64,000 nucleotides of DNA from an uncultured Alphaproteobacteria bacterium (GCA_958431225.1 OY288107.1:186001-250000), one strand, 5' to 3'. Positions 1-8,029 are shown, counted from the stretch's first letter. Program-made: numbers and translations. The notes: generated by a model not told the origin, from the sequence alone.

Positions 1-416
1 AGCCCCAGCAACGCCGCCTCATTCGGACCATAGCCCTCGGTGAAACGATGCGGGATATGCACCGACACCTCTAACCCCAAGCCCCCCAACACATCATGCA
101 GAATCGCCGCCGATGCCGCACCATCTACATCATAATCGCCGAAAATACCGATTTTCTCGCCAGATTCCACCGCATCCGCCAGCCGCCCCACCGCCTTATC
201 CATATCCGCCAGTGTTAGCGGGTCAGGCATCAAATCACGCAAGCGCGGGGTCAGCCATGCCTCAATGCCGTCCTTAGTAATGCCCCGCCCCGCCAGCATC
301 TCAGCAAGAGGGCGCGGCATATTGGTGGCTTCAACCAAGCCTTCAACGATATGCGGCGGGCTTGGCACGACATGCCAGCGCGCGTGGCTCACGGAATAGG
401 ATGCTTCATGCGCCAT
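1..416 (-). CDS. recJ: RecJ, single-stranded-DNA-specific 5'-3' exonuclease, N-terminal part (cut by the window edge)
   Basis: Only the first 138 codons are present; the gene continues off the left edge. RecJ degrades single-stranded DNA 5' to 3' in recombinational repair and mismatch repair in the cytoplasm. The translation begins MAHEASYSVS, has the typical lead-in (PRPLAEMLAGRGI, then a WLTPRLRDL segment) and reaches the DHH-phosphoesterase motif I, GIFGDYDVDGAAS, followed by the VPDR-like segment HIPHRFTEGYG. The aspartates of DYDVDG are metal ligands in the family. The ATG at 416 lies 4 nt after the stop of homoserine dehydrogenase, so the two are probably co-transcribed and the start is translationally coupled; no strong Shine-Dalgarno sequence is visible. 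Identification is firm from motif I and the flanking residues. Confidence 0.9.
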   Translation of the reverse strand, partial: MAHEASYSVSHARWHVVPSPPHIVEGLVEATNMPRPLAEMLAGRGITKDGIEAWLTPRLRDLMPDPLTLADMDKAVGRLADAVESGEKIGIFGDYDVDGAASAAILHDVLGGLGLEVSVHIPHRFTEGYGPNEAALLG

Positions 417-419
417 GCC

Positions 420-1757
420 CTATGCGCCATGATAGATGGGGAAGATGACAGGTTCTGCCAATACCGCTTCAAGTTCTGCCATTTCTGCGGTGGCGGCGGC
501 GACTGCCTTCGGTTTCACCTCATGCGTGGTGAGAATCACCGGCACCGCCCCATTGACGCCATCCTCTGCGCGCGAGGGTTGGTTGATGCTTTCCACCGAA
601 ATATCATGCCCGCGCAGAATCGCTGTAATGTCCGCCAAAACCCCCGGGCGGTCATAGACTTTGAGGCGGATGAAATGCTTTTCCATGCGCCCGGGCGGGT
701 GCGCGGGCGTGGGCGCGGATAAATTCGTGGTTTTGCTGTTGCCCTGTTTGAGGCTTTTCGCTGGCACACCAAAAAGCGGCGAGTGACGCCCCATGGCTAA
801 ATCCACCACATCCGCCAGCACCGCCGAAGCCGTAGCCCCAGCCCCAGCACCGGGCCCCACCACCGTCACCGCACCAATAGGCGCACCAGCAAAACTAACC
901 GCATTGAGCGCACCATCAATTTTAGCCAGCCCGCTTTCAAGGGGCAATAAAATCGGGCGGATTTCGGCACTAATCGCGCCAGAATCGCCGCGCTCCACCT
1001 CACCGAGCAGGCGGATTGTGCAGCCTAAATCGCGCGCGTTTTCCATATCCATGCGCGTAATATCACGAATCCCCCGCACCGCCACCGCATCCAACGCCGG
1101 CGCAGTGCCAAACCCCATCGCCGCCAGAATCGCCAATTTATGCGCGGCGTCAATGCCGTCAATATCAAAACTAGGGTCGGCTTCGGCATAGCCGAGCTTT
1201 TGCGCCTCCGCCAGCACATCAGCGAATTCGCGGTGTTCGTGTTGCATCACCGACAGGATATAATTACAAGTGCCGTTCAAAATGCCAGTGATGCGGGTGA
1301 TTTGGTTGCCAGCGAGCGATTCTTTGAGCATTTTAATAACAGGAATCCCCCCCGCCACCGATGCTTCCGCCGCCAAAGTCAAACCTGCCTCCTCCGCCAT
1401 TTGCGCGAGTGCATGTCCGTGATGCGCCAGCAATGCCTTATTCGCCGTAATCACATGGCGCCCATTTTTGAGCGCACCCAAGACCAAATCATAAGCAACC
1501 CCCGCCTCACCGCCGATGAGTTCAAGCACAACATCCACATCCTCCCGCGAAGCGAGCGCAAGCGCATCGGCACAAAAATCCACCCCCGCCATAGAAAACC
1601 CCCGCGCCTTTTCAGCATCGCGCGCCGACACCGCCACAATCCGCACCGCACGCCCAGATTGGTGCGTGAAATGATCCGCATTTTCAATAAGCTGCCGCGC
1701 CACCTCCGCCCCAACCGTGCCAAGCCCAGCGATAGCAACATTCAAAACTTTGCTCAT
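420..1757 (-). CDS. hom: Homoserine dehydrogenase with C-terminal ACT domain
   Basis: Catalyses NAD(P)H-dependent reduction of aspartate semialdehyde to homoserine, the branch point to threonine and methionine. 445 residues, the normal length for the ACT-containing monofunctional enzyme. The N-terminal Rossmann motif GLGTVG is at residues 11-16. ANKALLA, the family signature around GILNGTCNYILS, and the catalytic segment GYAEADPSFDIDGIDAAHK follow in the usual order. The C-terminal ACT domain (IRLKVYDRPGVLADI) is the allosteric module, normally for threonine. Its start ATG overlaps the stop of the upstream GFA gene by 4 nt (ATGA at 1754-1757), and recJ starts 4 nt after its stop, so GFA-hom-recJ look like one transcription unit. 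No leader peptide or attenuator was seen. Confidence 0.95.
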   Translation of the reverse strand: MSKVLNVAIAGLGTVGAEVARQLIENADHFTHQSGRAVRIVAVSARDAEKARGFSMAGVDFCADALALASREDVDVVLELIGGEAGVAYDLVLGALKNGRHVITANKALLAHHGHALAQMAEEAGLTLAAEASVAGGIPVIKMLKESLAGNQITRITGILNGTCNYILSVMQHEHREFADVLAEAQKLGYAEADPSFDIDGIDAAHKLAILAAMGFGTAPALDAVAVRGIRDITRMDMENARDLGCTIRLLGEVERGDSGAISAEIRPILLPLESGLAKIDGALNAVSFAGAPIGAVTVVGPGAGAGATASAVLADVVDLAMGRHSPLFGVPAKSLKQGNSKTTNLSAPTPAHPPGRMEKHFIRLKVYDRPGVLADITAILRGHDISVESINQPSRAEDGVNGAVPVILTTHEVKPKAVAAATAEMAELEAVLAEPVIFPIYHGA

Positions 1758-2140
1758 GATGATGTCTTCCGATCGCGCGGGTGGTTGATGCCGTCAGCGA
1801 TAGCAACATCATTATAATCGTGCATATCAATATGGTCAAAGCAAGTGATATTCACCCCAAATTCATCAGGATCACTACGCCGCCGATGATGCGTATAATT
1901 GCCACAAATCCCACAAAAATAATGCTCAGCAGTGCGCGTATTAAACTGATAAAGCCGCAAAACCTCGGCACCCTTAACAACAGAAATCCGATCCGCCCGC
2001 ACCCCAGCAGTAGGCACCCAACGCCGCCGACAAAAAGAACAATCACAACGCCGAGCCGAAGCAAAATCCGTATCAGCAGGAACAGCAATAGCCACAGCCC
2101 CACAATGACAAGACCCGATTAATGGTTTATCCGTGTTCAT
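1754..2140 (-). CDS. GFA/CENP-V domain zinc-binding protein
   Basis: A small beta-fold zinc protein of the glutathione-dependent formaldehyde-activating (GFA) family. Three CxxC pairs are visible in order: CHCG near the N-terminus, CDCSFC in the middle, and CGICGNYTHHRRR towards the C-terminus. These are the structural and second-site zinc ligands of the family. I start at the ATG at 2140 (MNTDKPLIGSCHC) because it puts the first cysteine pair at the usual distance; an upstream in-frame TTG at 2176 would add 12 residues, and neither start has a clear ribosome binding site. The gene overlaps hom by 4 nt. Substrate is unknown: most family members are not proven formaldehyde enzymes. Confidence 0.8.
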   Translation of the reverse strand: MNTDKPLIGSCHCGAVAIAVPADTDFASARRCDCSFCRRRWVPTAGVRADRISVVKGAEVLRLYQFNTRTAEHYFCGICGNYTHHRRRSDPDEFGVNITCFDHIDMHDYNDVAIADGINHPRDRKTSS

Positions 2141-2182
2141 GGGGCGCATTGTGCATTTTTTGTGGGGGGTTGGCAAGGGGGG

Positions 2183-2761
2183 TTATTCATGTACGACTGG
2201 CATCTTTTGTGCCATTTGCTCCGCTTCATTTCGCTGTTTCCTCAAAATTTCCCCGAAAGGGTGCGTGCCACCCTGTATATTGAGGGGCGGGGAAAATGCC
2301 GTGACAACCTCTCGCTTAATCTCCCAAGGGGTTGAATGTTCATACCAACAAACAAAAGCGTTTTTGTCCATCCAATCGTTCAACCAATCCTCTCCCTTGC
2401 GGGTAAATGTCATTATATTGCCGACTTTTCGCAAAGGATAGCCACTTGCCTCAGTAAGCAAAACACCAAGGCTTTTTCGAAGCGTGGACGTTTTTGCAGT
2501 GCCTTTACAATGATTAGTAAGAATTCGCTTTTTTAGGTTTGCTTTGCTTCCATCTCTATTGGGCGAGATGCCAACATAGAGAAGGGGTAGCCCATCTTTT
2601 CTAAAGCATCCATCTGTTGGGGTGCCACTTGGGATTTCTTTGAAAAACCAAAAATTAAACCCGCCTTTTGGTGGCACTAGCGAACGGTTGGCTACAACCT
2701 CAGCGCGCGAATAAAGGTCAGACAACCCTGCGAGGATTTTCTTTTCCATTTCATCACTCAT
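2183..2761 (-). CDS. GIY-YIG-like nuclease-domain protein
   Basis: 192 residues from MSDEMEKK. A GGFNFWFF segment followed about 22 residues later by LLYVGIS looks like the GIY and YIG halves of a GIY-YIG core. It is followed by a basic helix with L..RI..H and the STLRKSLGVLL-type segment found in a family of stand-alone GIY-YIG proteins, and by a WLNDWM segment. The ATG at 2761 is preferred over the upstream start at 2881 because GGAG lies about 10 nt before it and the extension looks unstructured. It is divergently arranged with the DprA-like gene, and the upstream extension would overlap that gene's promoter. Function is not known; a nuclease acting on foreign or damaged DNA is inferred from the fold only. 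Confidence 0.7.
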   Translation of the reverse strand: MSDEMEKKILAGLSDLYSRAEVVANRSLVPPKGGFNFWFFKEIPSGTPTDGCFRKDGLPLLYVGISPNRDGSKANLKKRILTNHCKGTAKTSTLRKSLGVLLTEASGYPLRKVGNIMTFTRKGEDWLNDWMDKNAFVCWYEHSTPWEIKREVVTAFSPPLNIQGGTHPFGEILRKQRNEAEQMAQKMPVVHE

Positions 2762-2874
2762 CTTCCATCGCTCCACAATAAAAAGACTCAATGGCTTCCC
2801 GCCACTCATACCCCGCATCATGCCTTTTTTGGCACAGGCTGGCAAGGGGGTGCTGTTATGATATAATGGATGAC

Positions 2875-3597
2875 ATGACAAAGATGCCCGCTATTAAAAA
2901 AATAGAGCGTAGCGATTCTGACTATCCGCCGCACCTGCGCGCTGTGTTAGGGGACAAAGCCCCTAGGCTTTATTTGCAGGGAAATATTGACCTCTTGGCA
3001 CTGGATTCCATCGGTTTCTGTGGGTCTAGGAATTCTAGTGATACGGGAATCAATATCGTCAAGGATTGTGCCGAGCAGGCGGTCAAACGTGGTTTGGTTG
3101 TGGTTTCGGGCAATGCTGCGGGGGTTGATATTGCGGCGCATTATCATGCGTTGAACGCTGGCGGTAGCACCATCCTCGTTCTGCCCGAAGGCATCAGTCA
3201 TTTGCGACCAAGGCGTGATTTGGCGTCGGTTTGGGATTGGGAGCGTGTGCTTGTGGTGAGCCAATTTGAACCTGACCATATATGGAAAGGCTATCGTGCG
3301 ATGGCGCGCAATAAAGTGATTATCGGCTTGAGCAAGGCTATTATCGCCATTGAAGCTGGGGAAAAGGGCGGGACTATGGATGCTGGTGAGAAAACACTGA
3401 AACTGGGCATCCCTCTCTATGTGGCTGAGTATGATGATATGCCCGATGATGCCCTTGGCAGTAAAAAACTCCTTCAAATGGGAGGCAAGTCGCTGAAGCG
3501 TAGTCAGTCAGAGGGGCGCGTCAATATGGAGGGCATCTTTGCAGATATAGCCAAAGAACGCACCCCATCAGCGCAACAAATGAAGTTGGCTCTATAA
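2875..3597 (+). CDS. DprA/Smf-like DNA-processing protein (SLOG Rossmann fold)
   Basis: 240 residues, shorter than full DprA because it has only the Rossmann core. The signature VVSGNAAGVDIAAHYHALNAGGSTI corresponds to the DprA phosphate-binding region (VVSGlArGIDaaAH), and RNKVIIGLSKAIIAIEAGEKGGT matches the second conserved block (RNriIaGLS...EA...SGs). DprA binds single-stranded DNA and loads RecA in natural transformation; SLOG relatives also occur in defence loci. I start at ATG 2875 (MTKMPAIKK); an in-frame start exists at 2866 and the 2791 start seems too long. A TATAAT hexamer at 2862-2867 sits just upstream, so the mRNA may be nearly leaderless. Its neighbour is the divergent GIY-YIG gene, which hints at a DNA-handling pair; this is inference. 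Confidence 0.75.
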   Translation: MTKMPAIKKIERSDSDYPPHLRAVLGDKAPRLYLQGNIDLLALDSIGFCGSRNSSDTGINIVKDCAEQAVKRGLVVVSGNAAGVDIAAHYHALNAGGSTILVLPEGISHLRPRRDLASVWDWERVLVVSQFEPDHIWKGYRAMARNKVIIGLSKAIIAIEAGEKGGTMDAGEKTLKLGIPLYVAEYDDMPDDALGSKKLLQMGGKSLKRSQSEGRVNMEGIFADIAKERTPSAQQMKLAL

Positions 3598-3692
3598 CCA
3601 CCCCGCCTTCCAAAAATAATGCAACGCTTGCGGCATTTTACGCAAATGATATAACCACAACACAATAAACAACCTTATCGTGGAGTATCATC

Positions 3693-3920
3693 ATGCGCAT
3701 GGACAAATCACTTGAATGGGGTGGGGCGATTTTGAGTATTGCTTATGCACTCTTAATTTCAACGAATACCGGATATGAGGTTCTTTCGTTTATTTGTTTT
3801 CTTTTTGCGGCATTATTGCTCTTTACGCTCGCGGTTCGTAAGAGGATGTGGGGTTGGACAACTATGCAGGCTTTTTACATAGGGACGGGCGCATATGGGA
3901 TTTATGCTTGGAGTGTGTAA
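3693..3920 (+). CDS. Small hydrophobic membrane protein
   Basis: 75 residues with three hydrophobic stretches (GGAILSIAYALLIST, VLSFICFLFAALLLFTLAV, MQAFYIGTGAYGIYAW) separated by a short basic loop RKRMWGW, so two or three inner-membrane helices are likely. GGAG about 9 nt before the ATG supports the start. It is the last gene before the duplicated island module begins at 3959. I recognise no family, and no partner gene is adjacent. Confidence 0.55.
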   Translation: MRMDKSLEWGGAILSIAYALLISTNTGYEVLSFICFLFAALLLFTLAVRKRMWGWTTMQAFYIGTGAYGIYAWSV

Positions 3921-3993
3921 AAATTCGTTGCCAATGTCTCGCCAATCATAATCGCCGGTGCGTTTGGTGTGTCATACATAACGCCTCATGGCG

Positions 3994-4272
3994 CTATGGT
4001 TGAAGTGGGGTTATTTCTTTCAGCTGATGCTCTATGAAAGCCTTGCGTACTGCGGGGTAGCCATCACTGGCGTTTGAAGTGATTCGCGTGGCATCGGGCT
4101 CGATTATCTGAAGTCGAGTCCTAATCTGGGCACCTTTTTCGAAATTTTTTCGGTTTGCGGGGGCAGTTATGCGGATGAAAAAGAGGTGGCAAATAGTGAT
4201 GGTGAAGTAGAAAAATTTGAGGGGGAAAAGTCGCGGTGCGAGAATCAAAAAGAGGCGGCGATATGTTTGCAT
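3994..4272 (-). CDS. Doubtful conserved ORF in the module spacer
   Basis: 92 codons. The C-terminal 60 or so codons are also open in the right copy (from 50250), with replacements such as Asp to Val and Ala to Thr, while the N-terminal part lies in the minisatellite and differs completely. There is no ribosome binding site and no recognisable domain. It may be a decayed gene end or no gene at all. Confidence 0.2.
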   Translation of the reverse strand: MQTYRRLFLILAPRLFPLKFFYFTITICHLFFIRITAPANRKNFEKGAQIRTRLQIIEPDATRITSNASDGYPAVRKAFIEHQLKEITPLQP

Positions 4273-4327
4273 GAGCCGTCAAAAAAATATGGCGGCGATG
4301 TGCTTGCACGAGTGGAGCAAAAATAAC
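4255..4327. repeat. 36-bp minisatellite, left copy (2 units)
   Basis: Two tandem units of about 36 bp (4255-4291, one extra base and several substitutions; 4292-4327) containing GTGCTTGCACGAGTGGAGC and ending in an A-rich run. The right module has three units at 50513-50620, so the array has changed length since the duplication. Confidence 0.75.
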
Positions 4328-4363
4328 AGCGATGCGTTGGTGCGAGGATTGGCTGGAACGAAC

Positions 4364-4402
4364 ACAAAAAAACCGCCTGAGCCGATGATGACTCAGGCGG
4401 TT
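4364..4402 (-). terminator. Intrinsic terminator of the small basic protein gene, left copy
   Basis: A perfect 11-bp stem (AACCGCCTGAG, 4371-4381, with CTCAGGCGGTT, 4392-4402) and a 10-nt loop. On the minus strand it is followed by a run of T residues. It sits 15 nt past the stop of the minus-strand gene at 4417 and is identical in the right copy. Confidence 0.85.
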
Positions 4403-4416
4403 ATCATAGTGCGCTA

Positions 4417-4796
4417 TTAGGCTTGCTGTCCTAAGCGCTTTACCTTGATGTTTTTCTTGGTCGCTTTATCCACCAAATTATCGGTAATGCCGCCACCGGG
4501 TGTTGCTATTAGACCGACTAGATTCAGTTTCAGCGCCGGCATCGCAGCTGGGGCAGATTCCGCAGGGATTTTAGGAAGCACGTCATCTGCCGCCGGGGTC
4601 GTTGCGGAAGTCGTTGCCGGCAGACGTCCGCCAGAGTTGGTTGTAGTAATGACTGGTTCTGCTCTGTCTTGGACCGAGGTTTTCTTTGTGGATTTTTTTA
4701 CCGTGCACGCAGGAAAGGGCGCAGTTTTTGGGTTTTCTGGCTTTTTGTTTGATTTGTTTTTTGGATTTTTTTCGTGAATTTTACCGACCCCGCCAT
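4417..4796 (-). pseudogene. Small basic low-complexity protein, left copy, frameshifted near its start
   Basis: The right copy (50710-51099) starts MAGRAKFTKKNPK and reads through. Here the equivalent ATG at 4796 starts MAGSVKFTKK, but the following A-run has 7 instead of 8 residues, so this start leaves the frame. The remaining frame, from the KNPKNKSNKKPENPK segment to the C-terminal LGQQA, is intact and nearly identical to the right copy. It stays open upstream to 5001, so expression from another start is possible. The product is lysine-rich, then Thr/Ala/Pro-rich, then ends in a conserved block (LVGLIATPGGGITDNLVDK). No family recognised. The strong terminator after it argues that it is, or was, transcribed. 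Confidence 0.45.
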
Positions 4797-5149
4797 AAAA
4801 AGCCCTAGGAAGCCCCTGAGTGCCGTTTAATGCTTTTGCGGTGTCTGGGTAGGTCAAAAAGCCGTCCGGCGCGCCGGTGGTGCGCTTTTGGCGCGTTATC
4901 GGCAGGATGACGGCGGGCGGACGGCAGTCGGACGGCTGGCGCGATGCTAGGATGGGGGCAATAATGGAAATATTGGGCGCAAAACGGGGCAGGAAAGCCA
5001 CAAACGCCTACAGAACGGCTATACGCATTATTGGCGCATGAGTAACGGCTATGGTTAAAGTGGGGGCATCCCGGTGGAGGGAATGCCGCCACAGATGTCC
5101 GTAAAGGCTGCTGGGCTTGCGAGATGCGCTCTGGTAGTCTGCTACCGCC
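4797..5149. other. Intergenic spacer without a supported gene
   Basis: GC-rich sequence with short internal repeats (ACGGCTAT occurs twice around 5016-5053) and several unconvincing hairpins. The minus frame that joins the integrase fragment to this spacer is open to 5008 but has no start or family support. The counterpart at 51100-51451 is homologous with small indels. Confidence 0.5.
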
Positions 5150-5324
5150 CTCCCCTCCAACAATGCCGCGATCTGCTTGCCGATGCGTTCGGCGGCGGCT
5201 TCGGCGTCGGTGCTACTTGCGTGGGTGTAGCGCATGGTCATCTCAATTTTGCGGTGACCGAGCAGTTTTGAGACAACCGGAATCCCGATGCCCTGCCGCA
5301 CCGCCTGCGTTGCAAAACTATGGC
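5150..5324 (-). pseudogene. 3' fragment of tyrosine recombinase gene int1, left module
   Basis: Encodes the last part of the catalytic domain as found in the complete gene at 6776-8029: HSFATQA, VVSKLLGHRKIEMTMRYTH and the AEAAAERIGKQIAALLEG tail, including the catalytic His and the nucleophile Tyr. It lacks everything upstream. Homology to the full gene stops abruptly at 5324, inside the HxxR motif, where the toxin-antitoxin promoter region begins. The same junction occurs at 51626 and 53129. Confidence 0.8.
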
Positions 5325-5379
5325 ATTGAGGTGGGCGGATGTTGCGGCTTGAGGGGGGCGTAAAATATGGTTGCGGGTA

Positions 5380-5444
5380 TTGACAGAATATGGTATTCTC
5401 TGCATATTGTGTAGTAGAAATACGGTTAAATCTAGGGAAAGGAG
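5380..5444 (+). promoter_or_regulatory. Promoter and ribosome binding site of the left MbcA/ParS-RES pair
   Basis: TTGACA at 5380-5385, a 17-nt spacer and CATATT at 5403-5408. AAAGGAG at 5438-5444 lies 7 nt before the ATG at 5452. The same arrangement is conserved at 51681-51709 and 53185-53213. Confidence 0.65.
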
Positions 5445-5451
5445 ATGAGAT

Positions 5452-6024
5452 ATGGCTGTTAGTAAGAAAAAAAACCCTGTGCCTTCTGAATCAATTTTTG
5501 TTTCGCAGGGTTCCAAACGGCACCATGACAGAACGCTTCATGGAAGAGATGTTCGTGTTGGAATGGAGTCTTTTGCCGGACGGCGTCAAGATACCATTCC
5601 TACCCCCCTTCCTAAAAAGGCTGACGTTTATCTTCGGATTGAACGAAAAAACGCTGAGTTACGCGCGACATATTTGCGCACCAATGAACTCTATACGGCT
5701 GAGGATATTTGGGAGCAAGCCGCAAAAAAGCCAACCAACCCGAGCGAACCAAGCGCCAAGTGGAAACGCGAGGGGCGGGTTTTTGGGGTTCTAGATGGTG
5801 AAAAATATCTGTTCCCGGCTTTTCAGTTTGCCGATGGGCAGCCCTTGCCAATCATCAAAAAAATCTTGAAAGTGTTGCCCGAAGACATGAGTCCATGGCA
5901 GACTGCTTTTTGGTTCGAAGCGGAAAATGGCTGGTTGGGCGGAGAAATCCCACAAGAATACCTAGAAAACGAAAGCGAGCTTATCTACGCCGCCGAACAA
6001 TTAGCCAAGCCAGTGATTGGCTAA
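5452..6024 (+). CDS. MbcA/ParS/Xre-type antitoxin of a RES toxin, copy A
   Basis: 190 residues. The C-terminal third has the toxin-binding domain layout of the MbcA/ParS (DUF2384) family: FPAFQFADGQPLPIIKKIL, then LPEDMSPWQTAFWF, a GWLGG turn, and an acidic helix near the end. The N-terminal 110 residues are basic and carry no obvious Xre helix-turn-helix. Copies B and C have 179 residues; this copy carries a short insertion after AEDIW (KKPTNPSEPS). The toxin gene starts 1 nt after the stop, as expected for a coupled antitoxin-first operon. In this family the antitoxin neutralises the toxin and represses the operon, which fits the single promoter. Confidence 0.8.
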   Translation: MAVSKKKNPVPSESIFVSQGSKRHHDRTLHGRDVRVGMESFAGRRQDTIPTPLPKKADVYLRIERKNAELRATYLRTNELYTAEDIWEQAAKKPTNPSEPSAKWKREGRVFGVLDGEKYLFPAFQFADGQPLPIIKKILKVLPEDMSPWQTAFWFEAENGWLGGEIPQEYLENESELIYAAEQLAKPVIG

Positions 6025-6025
6025 T

Positions 6026-6667
6026 ATGACTATAAAAAAGCCACCATCGCCGCTCACGGATGCAACATATGAGCCATTCCGAAAGGGTAGAATTCTGCAT
6101 CGGATTCATCATATAGATTATGGCTTTGCCGAGTTTAATCCGGGCAAAGGTCGGTGCACACGTTTTGCCCCCTTTTATGATGTATCAGGAAATTCGATTC
6201 CATCACTTTACGCGACTTCAAGCTTGCCGGCGGCTATCCATGAGACGATTTTTCATGATATTATTGCTAATGCTAAAAGGAAAAGAATTCTCAGGCAGAA
6301 CATTCTGGACCACATTCACGCAAAACTTCGGGTTAAGCGCACACTTAATCTTGTAGGGTTGAGAAATCCTTCACTCAGTAAATGGGGCATTAAGCAGACT
6401 GACCTTATTGGCTCCAGCTCGAAACTATACCACGAGACTGCACTTTGGGCGGCGGCAATTTATAATAATTTTCCGCAAGCAGACGGATTGATTTGGACAT
6501 CCCGGCAGTGCGACCCAGATGATGCTATTTTGTTTTTTGGCGGGCGCGTTAAAGCGACTGATTTTGAACTGATTTCATCACGCAGTGGGGATGATGAATC
6601 CTTTTTAGATGATGTTGAGCGCGAAGGCGCAATTCGCGGCATCGCTATTATTGATAGTCTCATATAA
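6026..6667 (+). CDS. RES-domain toxin, copy A
   Basis: RES toxins deplete cellular NAD+ by glycohydrolase or phosphorylase activity and stop growth. The family elements are present in order: the LHRIH strand, FNPGKGRCTRFAPFYD (active-site Arg), SLYATSSLPAAIHETIFHD (Glu), and the C-terminal LIWTSRQCDPDDAILFFGGR (Ser). I start at ATG 6026, directly after the antitoxin stop at 6024; an in-frame TTG at 6017 overlaps the antitoxin. It is very similar to copy B at 52293 and more diverged from copy C. Confidence 0.85.
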   Translation: MTIKKPPSPLTDATYEPFRKGRILHRIHHIDYGFAEFNPGKGRCTRFAPFYDVSGNSIPSLYATSSLPAAIHETIFHDIIANAKRKRILRQNILDHIHAKLRVKRTLNLVGLRNPSLSKWGIKQTDLIGSSSKLYHETALWAAAIYNNFPQADGLIWTSRQCDPDDAILFFGGRVKATDFELISSRSGDDESFLDDVEREGAIRGIAIIDSLI

Positions 6668-6775
6668 AGCCTAGGCTGGTCTAAAATAGGGCGTGAGTTC
6701 CCAACCCAATCCACCCAAAAAATCCTCCAAAGCCAAGCCCTACCTCCGGCATCGGTTTCTTTTTCGGTCTCAGGG

Positions 6776-8029
6776 TTAAGTTCGGTGAATCCCATCTCTC
6801 CCCTCCAAAAATGCCGCGATCTGCTTGCCGATGCGTTCGGCGGCGGCTTCGGCGTCGGTGTTGCTTGCGTGGGTGTAGCGCATGGTCATCTCAATTTTGC
6901 GGTGACCGAGCAGTTTTGAGACAACCGGAATCCCGATGCCCTGCCGTACCGCCTGCGTTGCGAAACTATGGCGCAGATCGTGGAGCCTCACATCGCGCAT
7001 ATTGAGTTTACTGCGGAGTATGACCCAGAATTCAAGAAGTAGCACATACCAGCTCTGTGCCGCCTTGCCTCCCGAATGGGGAAACACGTAAAGGCTGTCA
7101 CTGGGCCTACGTTCGCGCAGGCTTTTCAAAAGTTCAATGGCGTCTTCGCTGAGCCAGACCGTCCTTGCCCCGGTTTTGCTGTCCTCAAGGTGGAACCTAT
7201 CCTCGCCAACCTCACTCCAGCGCAAGCCGACAATTTCTCCCGCACGGCATCCCGTAAGCAGAAGCAGTTTTATGGCATCGGCATAATACCGCCTTTTTTC
7301 CGCAGAATACCGTCCGCCTTCTGCAGAATACCACCTGTTGCTTGCAGTATGCCACTTGTTTTCTACATAATATAGTTTGTTTTCTGCAATAATATTGAGA
7401 GTCTTGACTAGCAGGGCGCGCTCCTCGTCGCTCAAAAATCTGTTCATCTTCCGCTTGGGATTTCTCACAATGTTATAAGTGTGGTTCGTCTTTATCAGCC
7501 CCGCCTTAAGTGCATGATTTAGAATTCCTACCAGCACTTCAAGGGTGCGGTTTGCCCCGCCCGGATAGTCGCGGCTATAACTATTGAACCATTTCAGCAC
7601 CACGGATTTGGTAATTTCGTCCAGCCGCAATCTCCCGAATGCGGGAAGTAATTGTTTGTCCAGTGCAAGCCGGTTACGGGCATGGCTACTGGGCTTGATA
7701 AATTTCTCCCGCTGGGGCAACCATACATTATTGGCATAATCGGCGAATAGAGGTTTCTCTGCCTTTGCTCGCGCCTTGCCCACCTTGATTTCTTCATTGA
7801 GCCGCATAGCGATGCTTCGTGCGTTGTCAATAGAAATCAGTTGCGGGTCGCCAATCGTTGTGCGCTTTTGCTTGTGCGTATTATAATCTTTATAGATGTG
7901 CATATACCGCTTGGTGTCGTTGGCGCGGACGCGCAGGGCAAAATGTGGGGTTGTTTCATCCCACACCAAGATGTCCTTTTTTGCGGGTTTCATGTCGCGG
8001 ACGCGGGCACGGGTTAGTTTGATTTTCAT
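6776..8029 (-). CDS. Tyrosine recombinase/integrase 1, left module
   Basis: 417 residues. The N-terminal DUF4102-like arm-binding domain (LTRARVRDMKPAKKD, then LRVRANDTKRYMHIYKDY) is followed by a SAM-like core-binding domain and the catalytic domain. Catalytic residues: Arg in LLTGCRAGEIVG, HDLRHSF (His350, Arg353), LLGHRK (His376) and MRYTH (Tyr385). Between the core-binding and catalytic parts sit five heptapeptide repeats (WYSAEGG, RYSAEKR, RYYADAI and relatives) encoded by a 21-bp minisatellite, which is unusual for integrases. The gene overlaps the stop of integrase 2 by 4 nt (8026-8029), so both are made from one mRNA. Paired overlapping recombinases like this are known from some integrative elements. 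Confidence 0.9.
   Translation of the reverse strand: MKIKLTRARVRDMKPAKKDILVWDETTPHFALRVRANDTKRYMHIYKDYNTHKQKRTTIGDPQLISIDNARSIAMRLNEEIKVGKARAKAEKPLFADYANNVWLPQREKFIKPSSHARNRLALDKQLLPAFGRLRLDEITKSVVLKWFNSYSRDYPGGANRTLEVLVGILNHALKAGLIKTNHTYNIVRNPKRKMNRFLSDEERALLVKTLNIIAENKLYYVENKWHTASNRWYSAEGGRYSAEKRRYYADAIKLLLLTGCRAGEIVGLRWSEVGEDRFHLEDSKTGARTVWLSEDAIELLKSLRERRPSDSLYVFPHSGGKAAQSWYVLLLEFWVILRSKLNMRDVRLHDLRHSFATQAVRQGIGIPVVSKLLGHRKIEMTMRYTHASNTDAEAAAERIGKQIAAFLEGRDGIHRT
7287..7391. repeat. Five 21-bp tandem repeats inside integrase 1
   Basis: Units at 7287, 7308, 7329, 7350 and 7371, each 21 bp and sharing a TACCRCCTKYT-type start and a GCAGAA-type end, progressively degenerate towards 7391. The reading frame is kept, giving five heptapeptides. 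The right module has the same number at 55169-55273. Confidence 0.85.

Noticed and set aside
1140..1817. 225-codon plus-strand ORF opposite hom
   Set aside because: Antisense shadow of the homoserine dehydrogenase gene, which carries all the family motifs.
2177..2200. TTG start at 2176 for the GFA gene
   Set aside because: The ATG at 2140 gives the normal family N-terminus, and the extension has no ribosome binding site.
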